This document shows positions 54,190 to 62,642 of a stretch of DNA of 64,000 nucleotides, piece by piece. A program made the position numbers and the translations under genes. Every line of letters begins with the position of its first letter. Position 1 is the stretch's first letter. Source of the DNA: Corallococcus sp. NCRR (lineage in GTDB: Bacteria > Myxococcota > Myxococcia > Myxococcales > Myxococcaceae); the NCBI RefSeq assembly GCF_026965535.1, contig NZ_CP114039.1, positions 9,407,461 through 9,471,460 on the forward strand. Direction: 5' to 3'. Below the pieces are notes generated by a model. The model saw only the letters and a program-made list of their open reading frames with translations. It ran no database searches and was not told where the DNA came from.

Positions 54190-55389
54190 CTACAGCCAGC
54201 AGACGTTGTCCTGGCAGCGCTCGCCGGACGGGCACTCGCAGTTGGCCTGGCAGACCTTGCCGGAGCCGTGGTTCACCGGCTTGCACTGGCCGCTGGTGCA
54301 GGCCTGGCCCGCCGGGCACTCGCAGTTGGCGCGGCACACGGTGCCGGACGTCCCCGCGTCGTACGACGGCTGCGTCGGGGGCAGCTTGCACTTGCCGCTG
54401 GTGCAGACCTCACCGGACGGGCACTCGCAGTTCACCGTGCAGGAGATGTTGCTGCCCGAGCCCGCGTCCGGCACCGGCTGCTTGCAGTAGCCGCCGTTGC
54501 ACACCTGGCCGGAGGGGCAGTCGCAGTTGGCGAGGCACGCCTGGCCCGGGTCCGGCTGCGGCGACTTGCACTGGCCGCTGGTGCAGACCTGGCCGGCCGG
54601 GCACTCGCAGTTGGCCTGGCACTGGCCGCCGGAAGGAATGGGCAGGCAGTAGCCCACCTCGCACTTGGTGTCCGCGGAGCACTCCGTCGTGGAGGAGCAC
54701 GGCGCGCGGCACTGGCCGTTCACGCAGTCGCGGCCCGTGGGGCACTGGGCCTCCGTGGTGCACGCGTTCGGGTCCGTCTGCGGCTTCTGGCACAGGCCCT
54801 GGATGCACACGCCGCCCGGGCCGCACTTGTCGTCATGGTCGCACTGCTGACGGCACTGGCCGTTGATGCAGTAGTGGTCCGTGCCGCAGTCGGAATTGAC
54901 CCGGCAGACCGGGGCGCCACCGTCCGTGCCCGCGTCCGGCTTCGTGCCGCCGTCCGGCTTGGTGCCGCCGTCCGTGGTGCCCGCGTCCGGCTTCGTGCCG
55001 GCGTCCGGCTTGGTGCCGCCGTCCGTGGTGCCCGCGTCCGGCTTGGTACCGGAGGTGGTGCAGAAGTTGTCCTTGCAGCGGCCGCCCGCGCCACATTCCG
55101 AGTCGCGGTAGCACGACTGGGCGCACCAGCCGTTGATACACATCTGCGTGCCGGGACACTCGCTGGAATAGACGCAGCCCTGGGAGTCGGAGGTCAGGTC
55201 CCAGCAGCTCCCGGAGCGACAGTACTGGTTCGAGCCGCAGTCGGACGTGGTGGAGCAGCCGTAGCTGGTGTCGTAGTCGTCGTCAGGCCAGTAACCGCCG
55301 CCATTCGTCTCGAGGATACAACCCGACAACAGGCCTAACAGCGTAAGGAACGGCACGACCAATGTGCCGCGAAGCGTGATGTTCCTCAT
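54190..55389 (-). CDS. Cysteine-rich repeat lipoprotein
   Basis: The 399-residue product has a lipobox (LLSGC, Cys24) and about 16 short cysteine modules. The N-terminal modules read DCGSNQYCRSGSC or ECGAGGRCKDNFC. A Thr/Lys/Pro/Asp/Gly linker repeats TKPDAGT six times (about residues 115-160). The C-terminal half repeats a ten-to-twelve-residue NCECPAGQVCTSGQCK-like unit five times. Such Cys-knot-like modules are common in secreted Deltaproteobacterial proteins and are probably disulfide-stabilised. Function is unknown. The gene is divergent from the ECF sigma factor, so it may be in its regulon. Confidence 0.85.
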   Translation of the reverse strand: MRNITLRGTLVVPFLTLLGLLSGCILETNGGGYWPDDDYDTSYGCSTTSDCGSNQYCRSGSCWDLTSDSQGCVYSSECPGTQMCINGWCAQSCYRDSECGAGGRCKDNFCTTSGTKPDAGTTDGGTKPDAGTKPDAGTTDGGTKPDGGTKPDAGTDGGAPVCRVNSDCGTDHYCINGQCRQQCDHDDKCGPGGVCIQGLCQKPQTDPNACTTEAQCPTGRDCVNGQCRAPCSSTTECSADTKCEVGYCLPIPSGGQCQANCECPAGQVCTSGQCKSPQPDPGQACLANCDCPSGQVCNGGYCKQPVPDAGSGSNISCTVNCECPSGEVCTSGKCKLPPTQPSYDAGTSGTVCRANCECPAGQACTSGQCKPVNHGSGKVCQANCECPSGERCQDNVCWL

Positions 55390-55483
55390 GAGTGGGGGCT
55401 CCAAAGGAATGGGATGGGTCCGGACCGGCCACCGGGGGGGTCATCCGATTTCGAGAGCCTTCGACGCAAGAGGCGGCCAGATT

Positions 55484-55508
55484 GATCAAATCTTTTTGAT
55501 CTTTTTTT
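55484..55508 (+). promoter_or_regulatory. A/T-rich inverted repeat followed by T7 between the Cys-rich lipoprotein and sigma genes
   Basis: GATCAAA (55484-55490) and TTTGATC (55495-55501) are perfect inverted repeats around TCTT, followed by seven T residues. The segment is strikingly A/T-rich for this genome and sits in the 239-bp divergent promoter region. It could be a regulator site, an UP-like element or a weak attenuator reading toward the sigma gene. Confidence 0.5.
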
Positions 55509-55628
55509 GTCGGTCCGGAGACCTAGGGGCACGGAGGCAGTGTGCTCGTCTGGACCACCGCTACAGACTGGAGGGCGTTCCTGGAAAAGGGAGACGTCCT
55601 TCATCGTCACCCTGAAGGAGAGGCCCGG

Positions 55629-56297
55629 GTGTTCAGCCGAGGAGCGCGCACGTGGACGGCCACGGTCCCGCCGGAGTCCGGCGTGGACGCGGTGGACGCG
55701 CGTGGGCCGGCCTCCGCGGACGAGGCCCGCCTGCGGCTCCTGGTCCAGCGGGTCCAGCAGGGGGACCTGAGCGCCTTCGAGCAGCTCTACGAGGCCACGA
55801 AGCTGGACGCGGCGCGGACCCTGCGCCACCTGGTGGGGAACCGCGTGGAGGTGGATGACCTCCTCCAGGAGACGTACCTGCGGCTGCTCACGGCGGTGAA
55901 GGGCTTCCGGGGGGAGTCCCGCTTCAAGACGTTCCTCTACCGGGTGTGCGCCAACGTGGCGCTCAGCCATCTGCGGTGGAAGCGGCGCCGGCCGGAGGAC
56001 CCCTTCGCGGAGCCGCCGGAGATGGTGGCCACGGGGGAGGACCCGGAGCGCGCCGCGGAGCGCCGTCAGGCGGCCCGGCTGGTGGAGGCGGCGCTGGAGA
56101 AGCTCAAGCCCAAGAAGCGCATTGTCTTCGTCTACGCCGAGCTGTGCGGCATGAGCCCGGACGAGATCGCCGTCGCCGTGGGAAGCTCTCCCAACACCGT
56201 GCGCAGCCGCCTGCACCACGCGAGATTGGAGTTCACGGAAGCCATGCAGCGTCTGGTCGCCGACCGGCCGGTGGGAGGTTCCCATGACCGGTCATGA
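55629..56297 (+). CDS. ECF-type RNA polymerase sigma factor
   Basis: The 222-residue protein has sigma region 2 (LSAFEQLYEATKLDAARTLRHL, VEVDDLLQETYLRLLTAVKGF, FKTFLYRVCANVALSHLRWKR) and region 4 (AALEKLKPKKRIVFVYAELCGMSPDEIAVAVGSSPNTVRSRLHHAR in parts). The GTG at 55629 is chosen because AAGGAGAGG lies 6 nt upstream, a very good ribosome binding site. The first ~40 residues are a poorly conserved extension. Its 3' end overlaps the next gene by 14 nt, which encodes a likely anti-sigma/FecR protein. Confidence 0.92.
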   Translation: MFSRGARTWTATVPPESGVDAVDARGPASADEARLRLLVQRVQQGDLSAFEQLYEATKLDAARTLRHLVGNRVEVDDLLQETYLRLLTAVKGFRGESRFKTFLYRVCANVALSHLRWKRRRPEDPFAEPPEMVATGEDPERAAERRQAARLVEAALEKLKPKKRIVFVYAELCGMSPDEIAVAVGSSPNTVRSRLHHARLEFTEAMQRLVADRPVGGSHDRS

Positions 56298-58323
56298 GAC
56301 ACAGGCCTTGTGGGCGCTGGCCGCGGGAGAGCTGGATGCCGCCGGCAAGGCTCGCGTGGAGGCACACCTGGCGGAGTGCGCCGCGTGCTCGGCGGAGTGG
56401 AAGCGCGTGGAGGAGGCCCGGGCGCTGCTGCACACGGCGCGTTCGGTGGAGCCGTCCGTGCGGTGGGAGGAGACGGGGGCGAAGCTGAAGGCGGCCGCGG
56501 CGAAGCGGATGGCGGTGCCCGAGCGGCGGTTCCTGTCGCCCTGGGCGATGACGCTCGCGGGGGCCTGCGCCGTCGCGCTGGTGGTGTGGTTGGGTGGAGC
56601 GCAGTGGAGGAATGCGGCGCAAGGGCCGGAGTCCGCAGTCGCGACGAAACAGGGCGCTGGGGAAGCTGGAGAGCGGACCGTGCCCGGGGACTTGAAGGCC
56701 ACCGGGCAGCGTGGCGCCACGGAGGAAGCGGTCGCGGCTCATTCGGAGGCTGCGTCCACCACGGAGGCGGAGCGCGTCACCGGCGCGGTGGTGCGGGAGG
56801 CCACGGGTGTGGAGCATGCGCTGGCGGCCGGGATGCGGCTGCGCTCGGGCATGGCGGTGCGGACGCCTCCGAAGGCATCGGCCGTGCTGCGGCTTCCGGA
56901 TGAGAGCCGCGTGCGTCTGTCGGCGGGCTCGGACGTGGTGTTTGCTCGCGCGGACTCGAACGCAGTGCACCTGACCGTCCAGCAGGGACGGCTGTCCGTG
57001 AAGGCCTCGCATGCGCGTCGCGACGCGTTCCTCGTGGAGTCCGCGGGCCTGAGGGTGTCCGTCGTGGGGACGGTGTTCTCGGTGGAGCGCACGGCGGCCG
57101 GGGCCGCGGTGGCGGTGCTCGAAGGGCGCGTGCGCGTGGACGCGGAGGGACAGCCTCCGCGCTTCGTGGACGCGGGCGAGCGCGTGGAGCTCGCGGGCGC
57201 CGGTGAGACGTTGAAGCCTCGCGCGCTCTCCGCTGGAGACCGGCAGGCGTTCCAGGACCTGCGGGCCGATGAGCCTTCCGCTGCCGTCGCGAGCGTCGTG
57301 CCCGCGAAGAAGGGACCGTCGCGAGTCGAAGAGCGCCCGTCCGTCGCCACGCGCGACACGCCCGCGGCTGGGACCTCGCCCGTGGAGAACAACGTCGCGC
57401 CGTCGCAGACCGTCGCGCAGAAGGCGCCCACCGCCCCGGCTCCCGGCACCTCGCCCGTGACGAACAACACCGCGCCGTCGCAGGCCGTCGCGCAGAAGGC
57501 GCCTACCGCTCCGGCTCCCATGGAGAACAAGGCCGCGCAGTCGCAGGCCGTCGCGCAGAATGCGCCCACCGCCCCGGCTCCCATGGAGAACAACGCCGCG
57601 CAGTCGCAGGCCATCGCCCAGGCGACGCCGGATGGCTCGGCTCCCGTGGAGAACGACACCGCGCCGTCTCAGGACGTCGCGCGGAAGACGCCCGAGGCGC
57701 CTCGCACCGCTGTTGCCCAGGCGCAGGTTCCCAACACGGAGATTCCGCGGGCCGTGCCTTCGCCCGAGCCCACCCCGTCCGATGACTTCGCGCCCTACCC
57801 TGGCGCTTCAGCGGGTTCGCTCGCGTCCTCCTCGCCAATGCCGGGCGCCGTGCAGGCTCCCTCCATGGCTCCGGCCCCGCCCTCGGAGCCGCGCAAGCGC
57901 AAGACGCTGGGCGGGCTCGTTCCGGGCGGACTGCTGTCGGACGACTCCGATGAGCGCTTCCTCGGCTACGCCAAGGTCCAGACGGCCGGAACCACGTGCG
58001 GGCAGTTCCTCGTGGGCCTGGGCGAAATCGCCTCCGCCAGCCCTCGCACGAGCCACCGGGAACAGGCCCGCATCCTGCGCGGCCGCTGCCTCACCAAACA
58101 GCACCTGCCCGCGGACGCGGAGGACGAGTTCCGCCAGTACCTCCGCGAGTTCCCCAACGGCCACTACGCCACCGAGGCCCGCATCGCCCTGGGCATGTCC
58201 CCCGAGCCCGAGCCCGGCGCCCTCCCGCGGAAGCCCGCGCCCCTGCCTCCGCCCGTGACGCCGCGCTGGAACGGCTCGCCCCAGCGCGTCCCCGTCAGCC
58301 CCGGGGTTCCTCGTCGCTGGTGA
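56284..58323 (+). CDS. Zinc-finger anti-sigma-like FecR membrane protein with Ala/Pro/Gln repeats
   Basis: The 679-residue protein begins with a zinc-finger anti-sigma motif (HLAECAACSAEW; the partner His is near GKARVEAH). One membrane helix follows (about 95-112: WAMTLAGACAVALVVWLGG) and then a FecR domain (about 175-320: GMAVRTPPKASAVLRLPDESRVRL, LTVQQGRLSVKASHARRDAFLVESAG in parts). A low-complexity block (360-500) repeats MENNAAQSQAVAQNAPTAPAP-like units. The C-terminus is a tetratricopeptide-like region (HREQARILRGRCLTKQHLPADAEDEFRQYL). It probably holds the sigma factor at the membrane. The last 29 bp overlap the convergent fxsA gene. Confidence 0.85.
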   Translation: MTGHETQALWALAAGELDAAGKARVEAHLAECAACSAEWKRVEEARALLHTARSVEPSVRWEETGAKLKAAAAKRMAVPERRFLSPWAMTLAGACAVALVVWLGGAQWRNAAQGPESAVATKQGAGEAGERTVPGDLKATGQRGATEEAVAAHSEAASTTEAERVTGAVVREATGVEHALAAGMRLRSGMAVRTPPKASAVLRLPDESRVRLSAGSDVVFARADSNAVHLTVQQGRLSVKASHARRDAFLVESAGLRVSVVGTVFSVERTAAGAAVAVLEGRVRVDAEGQPPRFVDAGERVELAGAGETLKPRALSAGDRQAFQDLRADEPSAAVASVVPAKKGPSRVEERPSVATRDTPAAGTSPVENNVAPSQTVAQKAPTAPAPGTSPVTNNTAPSQAVAQKAPTAPAPMENKAAQSQAVAQNAPTAPAPMENNAAQSQAIAQATPDGSAPVENDTAPSQDVARKTPEAPRTAVAQAQVPNTEIPRAVPSPEPTPSDDFAPYPGASAGSLASSSPMPGAVQAPSMAPAPPSEPRKRKTLGGLVPGGLLSDDSDERFLGYAKVQTAGTTCGQFLVGLGEIASASPRTSHREQARILRGRCLTKQHLPADAEDEFRQYLREFPNGHYATEARIALGMSPEPEPGALPRKPAPLPPPVTPRWNGSPQRVPVSPGVPRRW

Positions 58324-58855
58324 ACTCCGCGTCGACCTCGCCCCCTTCGCTCCGGGGGCGGCGGAAGGCGGTGGGCTCTTCTTCCGTGGGCTCCACCTTC
58401 GCGGTCGTCTCCGGCGATTCGAAGCGCCGCGCGTCCAGGAACGGATCCTCGCCCGGAATGGGCCCGACCTGCGTGAAGCGCACGGTGCCCGACCGCAGCG
58501 TCTGCTCCAGCGAGCGCCGCACCCGCGCCGTCACCACGCGGCGCACCGGCGGCACCATCAGCAAGAGCCCCATCACGTCCGAAATGAACCCCGGCGCGAT
58601 GAGCAGCGCGCCGCCTACCATCACCAGCACGCCGTTGAGCAGGCCCTCCTCGGGCACGCCCCCTCCAGCCATGGCCTCGCGCCAGTTGCGGAACACCTTC
58701 TCGCCCTGCCTCCGGGCGATGAGGCTCCCCAGCACGGCGGAGACCGCCAGCAGCCCGAGCGTGGATGCCAACCCGATGTGGTGCCCCAGGGTGATCAACA
58801 GGTACAGCTCCGCCAGGGGCAACAGGATGCAGACGATGACGAGGGCCTTGAGCAC
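58295..58855 (-). CDS. fxsA: FxsA family membrane protein
   Basis: The 186-residue product has four hydrophobic segments: ALVIVCILLPLAELYLLITLG, LASTLGLLAVSAVLGSLIA, GLLNGVLVMVGGALLIAPGF and VMGLLLMVPPVRR. The GALLIAPGFISDVMGLLL motif is characteristic of FxsA, a cytoplasmic membrane protein that in E. coli affects phage F exclusion. A charged C-terminal tail of about 70 residues is extra. Its 3' end overlaps the convergent anti-sigma/FecR gene. Confidence 0.9.
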   Translation of the reverse strand: MLKALVIVCILLPLAELYLLITLGHHIGLASTLGLLAVSAVLGSLIARRQGEKVFRNWREAMAGGGVPEEGLLNGVLVMVGGALLIAPGFISDVMGLLLMVPPVRRVVTARVRRSLEQTLRSGTVRFTQVGPIPGEDPFLDARRFESPETTAKVEPTEEEPTAFRRPRSEGGEVDAEFTSDEEPRG

Positions 58856-58946
58856 GCTGGCACGTTAACGCCAGATTCACTCCCGCGCTCATTGTCGGCC
58901 GGACTCGCCGTGTTCCCACCCACCAGGGTCCCCGGCGCCCCCCGGC

Positions 58947-59498
58947 TCACTCCCCGTTGAGCTTCTCCATCAGGAAGCTCATCACGAAGTAGAGGATGGC
59001 GAAGCCACCCACCGCGAAGAGCACCAGCCGCGAGCCCATCGACATGGGCTCGGACGCCAGGCCCCGGCTGTTCACGCGCTCGGCCCGGTCCATCGCCTCG
59101 GCCAGGCCGGGGGTGATCTCCATGGGCTTCGCGGTGCGCCGGTAGTGCTCCGTGCGCAGGTACTGCTCCACCACCCGCTCCGTGGCGGCGCCCGTGAGGA
59201 CCTCTCCCAGCTGCGGGTCGAACAGCCGGAGCTGGGCCTGATGGGCCAGTCCGGCGGCCTCCGTCAGCGCCTCGCGGATGAGCGCCTCACCGTCCACCAG
59301 GGGCACGCGCAGCTCCGCGCCCACCACCCGCTTGCCGTCGCGCAGGGGCAGCACCTCCACGGTGCCCACGCCCAGGTCCCACTCGCGCACGCCGTCCGGG
59401 CGGCCGGTCCCCGGGCGTGCCGCCAGCAGGGCGTCCACCCGTGCCATGTCGAAGGGGGCGCCTGGGGTCCGCGCCTGAAGGACCAACTCGTAACTCAC
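58947..59498 (-). CDS. Hypothetical protein with a C-terminal membrane anchor
   Basis: The 183-residue product starts from GTG (MSYELVLQARTPG) and continues as a globular domain with no motif I recognise (AELRVPLVDGEALIREALTEAA, LRLFDPQLGEVLTG). One helix ends the protein (SRLVLFAVGGFAILYFVMSFL), followed by a short basic tail. It looks like a tail-anchored cytoplasmic protein. It is divergent from rlmI, with 60 bp between starts. The start is uncertain; an internal ATG exists. Confidence 0.65.
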   Translation of the reverse strand: MSYELVLQARTPGAPFDMARVDALLAARPGTGRPDGVREWDLGVGTVEVLPLRDGKRVVGAELRVPLVDGEALIREALTEAAGLAHQAQLRLFDPQLGEVLTGAATERVVEQYLRTEHYRRTAKPMEITPGLAEAMDRAERVNSRGLASEPMSMGSRLVLFAVGGFAILYFVMSFLMEKLNGE

Positions 59499-59558
59499 GC
59501 GGGTTGCGAGTATACGCCGCCCGGTCGTTCCCGCCTCTTTGCCTCCGAGAATGCCTCG

Positions 59559-60872
59559 ATGAAGCCCTCCTCTCCCCCCCGCTCCGGCCGGCCCGGCGCC
59601 CCTCCCCCCGGACGCGGCGGCAAGCCCGGCGCGCGCCCGGAGAAGCACGGCCAGCGCCCCGAGAAGATGCGCGCGGACCGCACGTCGCCGGAGCTGGGCC
59701 CGGACGGCACACCCCAGGTGATGCTCCTGCGCCGCGGCTCCGACCGCTGGCTCGCGGGCCCGCCGTGGATCTACCGCGCGGACCTCAACGGCGACCCCGG
59801 CCTCCAGGGCGGTGAAGTCGTCCGCGTGGTGGACGGCCGCGGCTGGTTCATGGGCAAGGCCTTCTATTCGAAGCAGTCGAAGATCTCCCTGCGCTGGCTC
59901 ACCAACGACGACGTCGCGGTGGACGCGGACTTCTTCCGCCAGCGGCTCCAGTCCGCCGAGGCGCTGCGCAAGCTGGCGCTGCCCGGCGAGACAACGTACC
60001 GGCTGGTGCACGGCGAGGCGGACGGCCTGCCCGGGCTCGTGGTGGACCGCTACGGCGACTACCTGAGCGCGCAGTTCCTGGTCCCCGCCATGGAGCAGCG
60101 CAAGGCGCTCATCGCGGACCTGTTGGAGGAGCTCTTCCACCCCAAGGGCATCGTCAACCGCTCCGACGTGAGCGTGCGCCACCTGGAGGGCCTCACGCCG
60201 GAGAAGGGCCTGCTGCGCGGCACCCTGCCGCCGGGTCCCGTCTCCTTCGACGAGGGGCTGGTGCGCATGCGCGCGGACCTCCTGGAGGGCCAGAAGACGG
60301 GCGCGTTCCTCGACCAGCGCGAGAACCACGTGATGGCGGCGCAGTACGCCTTCGGCGACGCGCTGGACTGCTTCAGCTACGTGGGCGGGTTCGCGCTCCA
60401 ACTGGCCACGCGCGCGAAGCACGTCACGGCGGTGGAGATTTCCGACGCGGCCTCCGCGCAGCTGCGCGACAACGCCCAGTCCAACAAGCTCTCCAATCTG
60501 GAGGTCGTGACGGCCAACGCGTTCGACTTCCTGCGCGACGCGGTGGACGAGGGCAAGCGCTACGACACCATCGTGATTGATCCGCCCTCCTTCGCGAAGA
60601 ACAAGGACGCGATTCCGGCGGCGGTGCGCGGCTACAAGGAGCTCAACCTGCGCGCCTTCCAGCTCCTGCGCCCCGGCGGCATCCTGGTGACCGCGAGCTG
60701 CACGTACCACGTGGACGAGCAGGCCTTTGAGGAGATGCTCGCCTCCGCGGCGGCGGACGCGAAGCGCCGGGTGCAGATCATCGAGCGCCGGGGCGCCGGC
60801 CGCGACCACCCCGTCCTCCTCAACCTGCGCGAAACCCGCTACCTGAAATGTTTCGTGCTGCGCATGCTGTGA
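59559..60872 (+). CDS. rlmI: RlmI-like 23S rRNA (cytosine(1962)-C5)-methyltransferase
   Basis: The 437-residue enzyme has an N-terminal PUA-like domain preceded by a basic Pro/Gly/Arg-rich leader of about 45 residues. The catalytic domain follows (LVHGEADGLPGLVVDRYGDYLSAQFL, SDVSVRHLEGL, FLDQRENH, ALDCFSYVGGFALQLA, VIDPPSFAKNKD). These match RlmI, which makes m5C1962. The basic leader is unusual and may help bind RNA. ATG at 59559 is the first with a plausible start; an earlier ATG is out of frame. It is one of two rRNA methyltransferases in the window. Confidence 0.9.
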   Translation: MKPSSPPRSGRPGAPPPGRGGKPGARPEKHGQRPEKMRADRTSPELGPDGTPQVMLLRRGSDRWLAGPPWIYRADLNGDPGLQGGEVVRVVDGRGWFMGKAFYSKQSKISLRWLTNDDVAVDADFFRQRLQSAEALRKLALPGETTYRLVHGEADGLPGLVVDRYGDYLSAQFLVPAMEQRKALIADLLEELFHPKGIVNRSDVSVRHLEGLTPEKGLLRGTLPPGPVSFDEGLVRMRADLLEGQKTGAFLDQRENHVMAAQYAFGDALDCFSYVGGFALQLATRAKHVTAVEISDAASAQLRDNAQSNKLSNLEVVTANAFDFLRDAVDEGKRYDTIVIDPPSFAKNKDAIPAAVRGYKELNLRAFQLLRPGGILVTASCTYHVDEQAFEEMLASAAADAKRRVQIIERRGAGRDHPVLLNLRETRYLKCFVLRML

Positions 60873-60881
60873 GATAGGGTA

Positions 60882-60914
60882 GGACCCATCCAAGGGGTCC
60901 AACGAGCGGACCCC
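60882..60914 (+). terminator. Overlapping hairpins after rlmI
   Basis: GGACCC (60882-60887) can pair with GGGTCC (60895-60900), or GGGGTCC (60894-60900) with GGACCCC (60908-60914). The two stems share the middle arm and exclude each other. There is no T tract, so termination is uncertain. It lies between rlmI and the YkgJ-family gene. Confidence 0.4.
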
Positions 60915-60936
60915 GACGTGCGGGAACGGTTCAGTC

Positions 60937-61431
60937 ATGGCACGCCGGGATTGGGACGACGCAGACGACGAGGCCCCCGCGTCCGGTACGCGGGCGTTGG
61001 AGCGCGCCCTCCAGGAGACGCGCACCGTCTACCGCCAGGCGGACGCGGCGTACGCCCCGTATTCGTGCCCCGCGAGCGGTGAGTGCTGCCAGCTGGCCGT
61101 CACGAAGCGCCAGCCCTGGCTGTGGCTCCCGGAGTGGGAGCTGCTCAAGCGCAGCAAGCCCCTTCCGCCCCCTCGCGCCGACGGCGCCTGCCCCTACCTG
61201 GACGCCGCGGGCCTGCGCTGCACCGTGTACGCGGACCGGCCGTTCGGATGCCGCACGTTCTTCTGTCAGCGCATCCAGGGCCCCGCCCGGCAGCCGTCGG
61301 ACGAGGTGTCCCGGCTCCTCCTGCGGTTGGAGCGGATTTCACAACGCGTGATGCCGTCGCTGCGGGGGCCGCGTCCCCTCCTGGAATGGTATGCCGGGGT
61401 CAGTACCACCCCGGCCCGGGAGGAACGATGA
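60937..61431 (+). CDS. YkgJ-family cysteine cluster protein
   Basis: The 164-residue protein has the eight-cysteine pattern of the CxxCxxCC/YkgJ family, here as CPASGECCQLAV, ACPYLDAAGLRCTVYADRPFGCRTFFC. Family members are thought to bind a metal cluster (zinc or iron-sulfur); function is unknown. The RPFGCRTFFC end is characteristic. It follows rlmI at 64 bp. No export signal is seen. Confidence 0.88.
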   Translation: MARRDWDDADDEAPASGTRALERALQETRTVYRQADAAYAPYSCPASGECCQLAVTKRQPWLWLPEWELLKRSKPLPPPRADGACPYLDAAGLRCTVYADRPFGCRTFFCQRIQGPARQPSDEVSRLLLRLERISQRVMPSLRGPRPLLEWYAGVSTTPAREER

Positions 61432-61513
61432 AGCCCATGTCGCAGACGCGGTGGCGGAGCGCCCACCGGAGTCGCATCGTGTCCGCGCCGTCCAAGCCCG
61501 TAGGTGCCCGAGC

Positions 61514-62629
61514 ATGATCCCCCCACGCTGGCTGCTTGCGCCCCAGGAGTTCAAGGGCACTTTGAGCGCGGCCGAGGCCGCGGACGCCATGGCGGAGGGG
61601 CTGCGGCAGGCCTCGCTGGACGTGGTGCTGGACGTGGCGCCGCTGGCGGACGGAGGTCCGGGCACGCTGGACGCGCTGCTCGCGGGCACGCCGAGCGCCG
61701 AGCGCCGCAGGCTCACCGTGCGCGGCCCCCTGGGCACGCCGGTGGAGGCCTGCTGGGCGCGGCTGGATGACGGGCGCACGGCGGTGGTGGAGATGGCGCA
61801 GGCCTCGGGGCTCGCGCTGGTGCCCCCGGAGCAGCGGGACGCGCGCGCCGCGTGCACGCACGGCACGGGGGAGCTGCTGCGCGCGGCGCTGGACTCGGGC
61901 TGTGAGCGGCTCATCGTCGGGCTGGGCGGCAGCGCCACCACGGACGGCGGCAAGGGCGCGCTGGAGGCGCTGGGCTTCCGCTTCCTGGACGCGGATGGAG
62001 CGCCGCTGCCGCCGGGGGGCGCGAGCCTCGCCAGGCTTTCGCGCGTGGACGCGAGCGGCAAGCACCCGCGCCTGGAGCAGGTGGAGCTGCTCATCGCCAC
62101 GGACGTGACGACGCCGCTGTTGGGCGCGGACGGCTCCGCGCGCCTCTTCGGTCCGCAGAAGGGCGCGGATCCGGCGATGGTGGAGGAGCTGGAGGCGGCG
62201 CTGGCCACCTTCTGCCGCATCGTGGACGAGGAGGCCGCGAACCTCCCCGGCGCGGGCGCGGCGGGAGGCCTGGGCTACGGGCTCGCGGCGCTCGGCGGCG
62301 GGAAGCTCACGTCCGGGTATGACCTGGTGGCGCGAGCGCTGGGGATGGAGCGGCGCGTGCTGCTCGCGGACCTGGTGCTCACGGGCGAGGGCCGCTTCGA
62401 CCGGCAGACGTCCATGGGCAAGGGCCCCGTGGCGCTCGCGAGGCTGGCGCGCGCGCAGGGCACGCACGTGGTGCTCTTCGCGGGCGTCGTGCAGCGGGAC
62501 AACGGACCGGAGCTGTCCCTCTTCCGCGAGGTGGTGGAGCTGAACGGACAGGCCCGCCCCGGCGCCACCGCCAGGGAGACGCTGCGCGACGCCACCGCGA
62601 AGTGGGCGCTCGCGCACCTGGGCCGGTAG
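61514..62629 (+). CDS. Glycerate kinase (type I, GarK/GlxK family)
   Basis: The 371-residue enzyme phosphorylates glycerate (2- or 3-position depending on member) in the glycerate/serine or glyoxylate routes. Family segments are APQEFKGTLSAAEAADAMAEG, PLADGGPGTLDALL, GLGGSATTDGGKGALEALG, and TGEGRFDRQTSMGKGPV. Length is normal. ATG at 61514 gives the usual short N-terminus (MIPPRWLLAPQEFKGTLSA). An 82-bp gap separates it from the YkgJ gene; no pathway partner is adjacent. Confidence 0.93.
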   Translation: MIPPRWLLAPQEFKGTLSAAEAADAMAEGLRQASLDVVLDVAPLADGGPGTLDALLAGTPSAERRRLTVRGPLGTPVEACWARLDDGRTAVVEMAQASGLALVPPEQRDARAACTHGTGELLRAALDSGCERLIVGLGGSATTDGGKGALEALGFRFLDADGAPLPPGGASLARLSRVDASGKHPRLEQVELLIATDVTTPLLGADGSARLFGPQKGADPAMVEELEAALATFCRIVDEEAANLPGAGAAGGLGYGLAALGGGKLTSGYDLVARALGMERRVLLADLVLTGEGRFDRQTSMGKGPVALARLARAQGTHVVLFAGVVQRDNGPELSLFREVVELNGQARPGATARETLRDATAKWALAHLGR

Positions 62630-62642
62630 CGACGGCCCTACC

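Noticed and set aside
54190..55389. Cys-rich lipoprotein considered as a ferredoxin or metal protein
   Set aside because: Cysteine spacing is irregular and the protein is exported with a lipobox, so disulfides are more likely than clusters.
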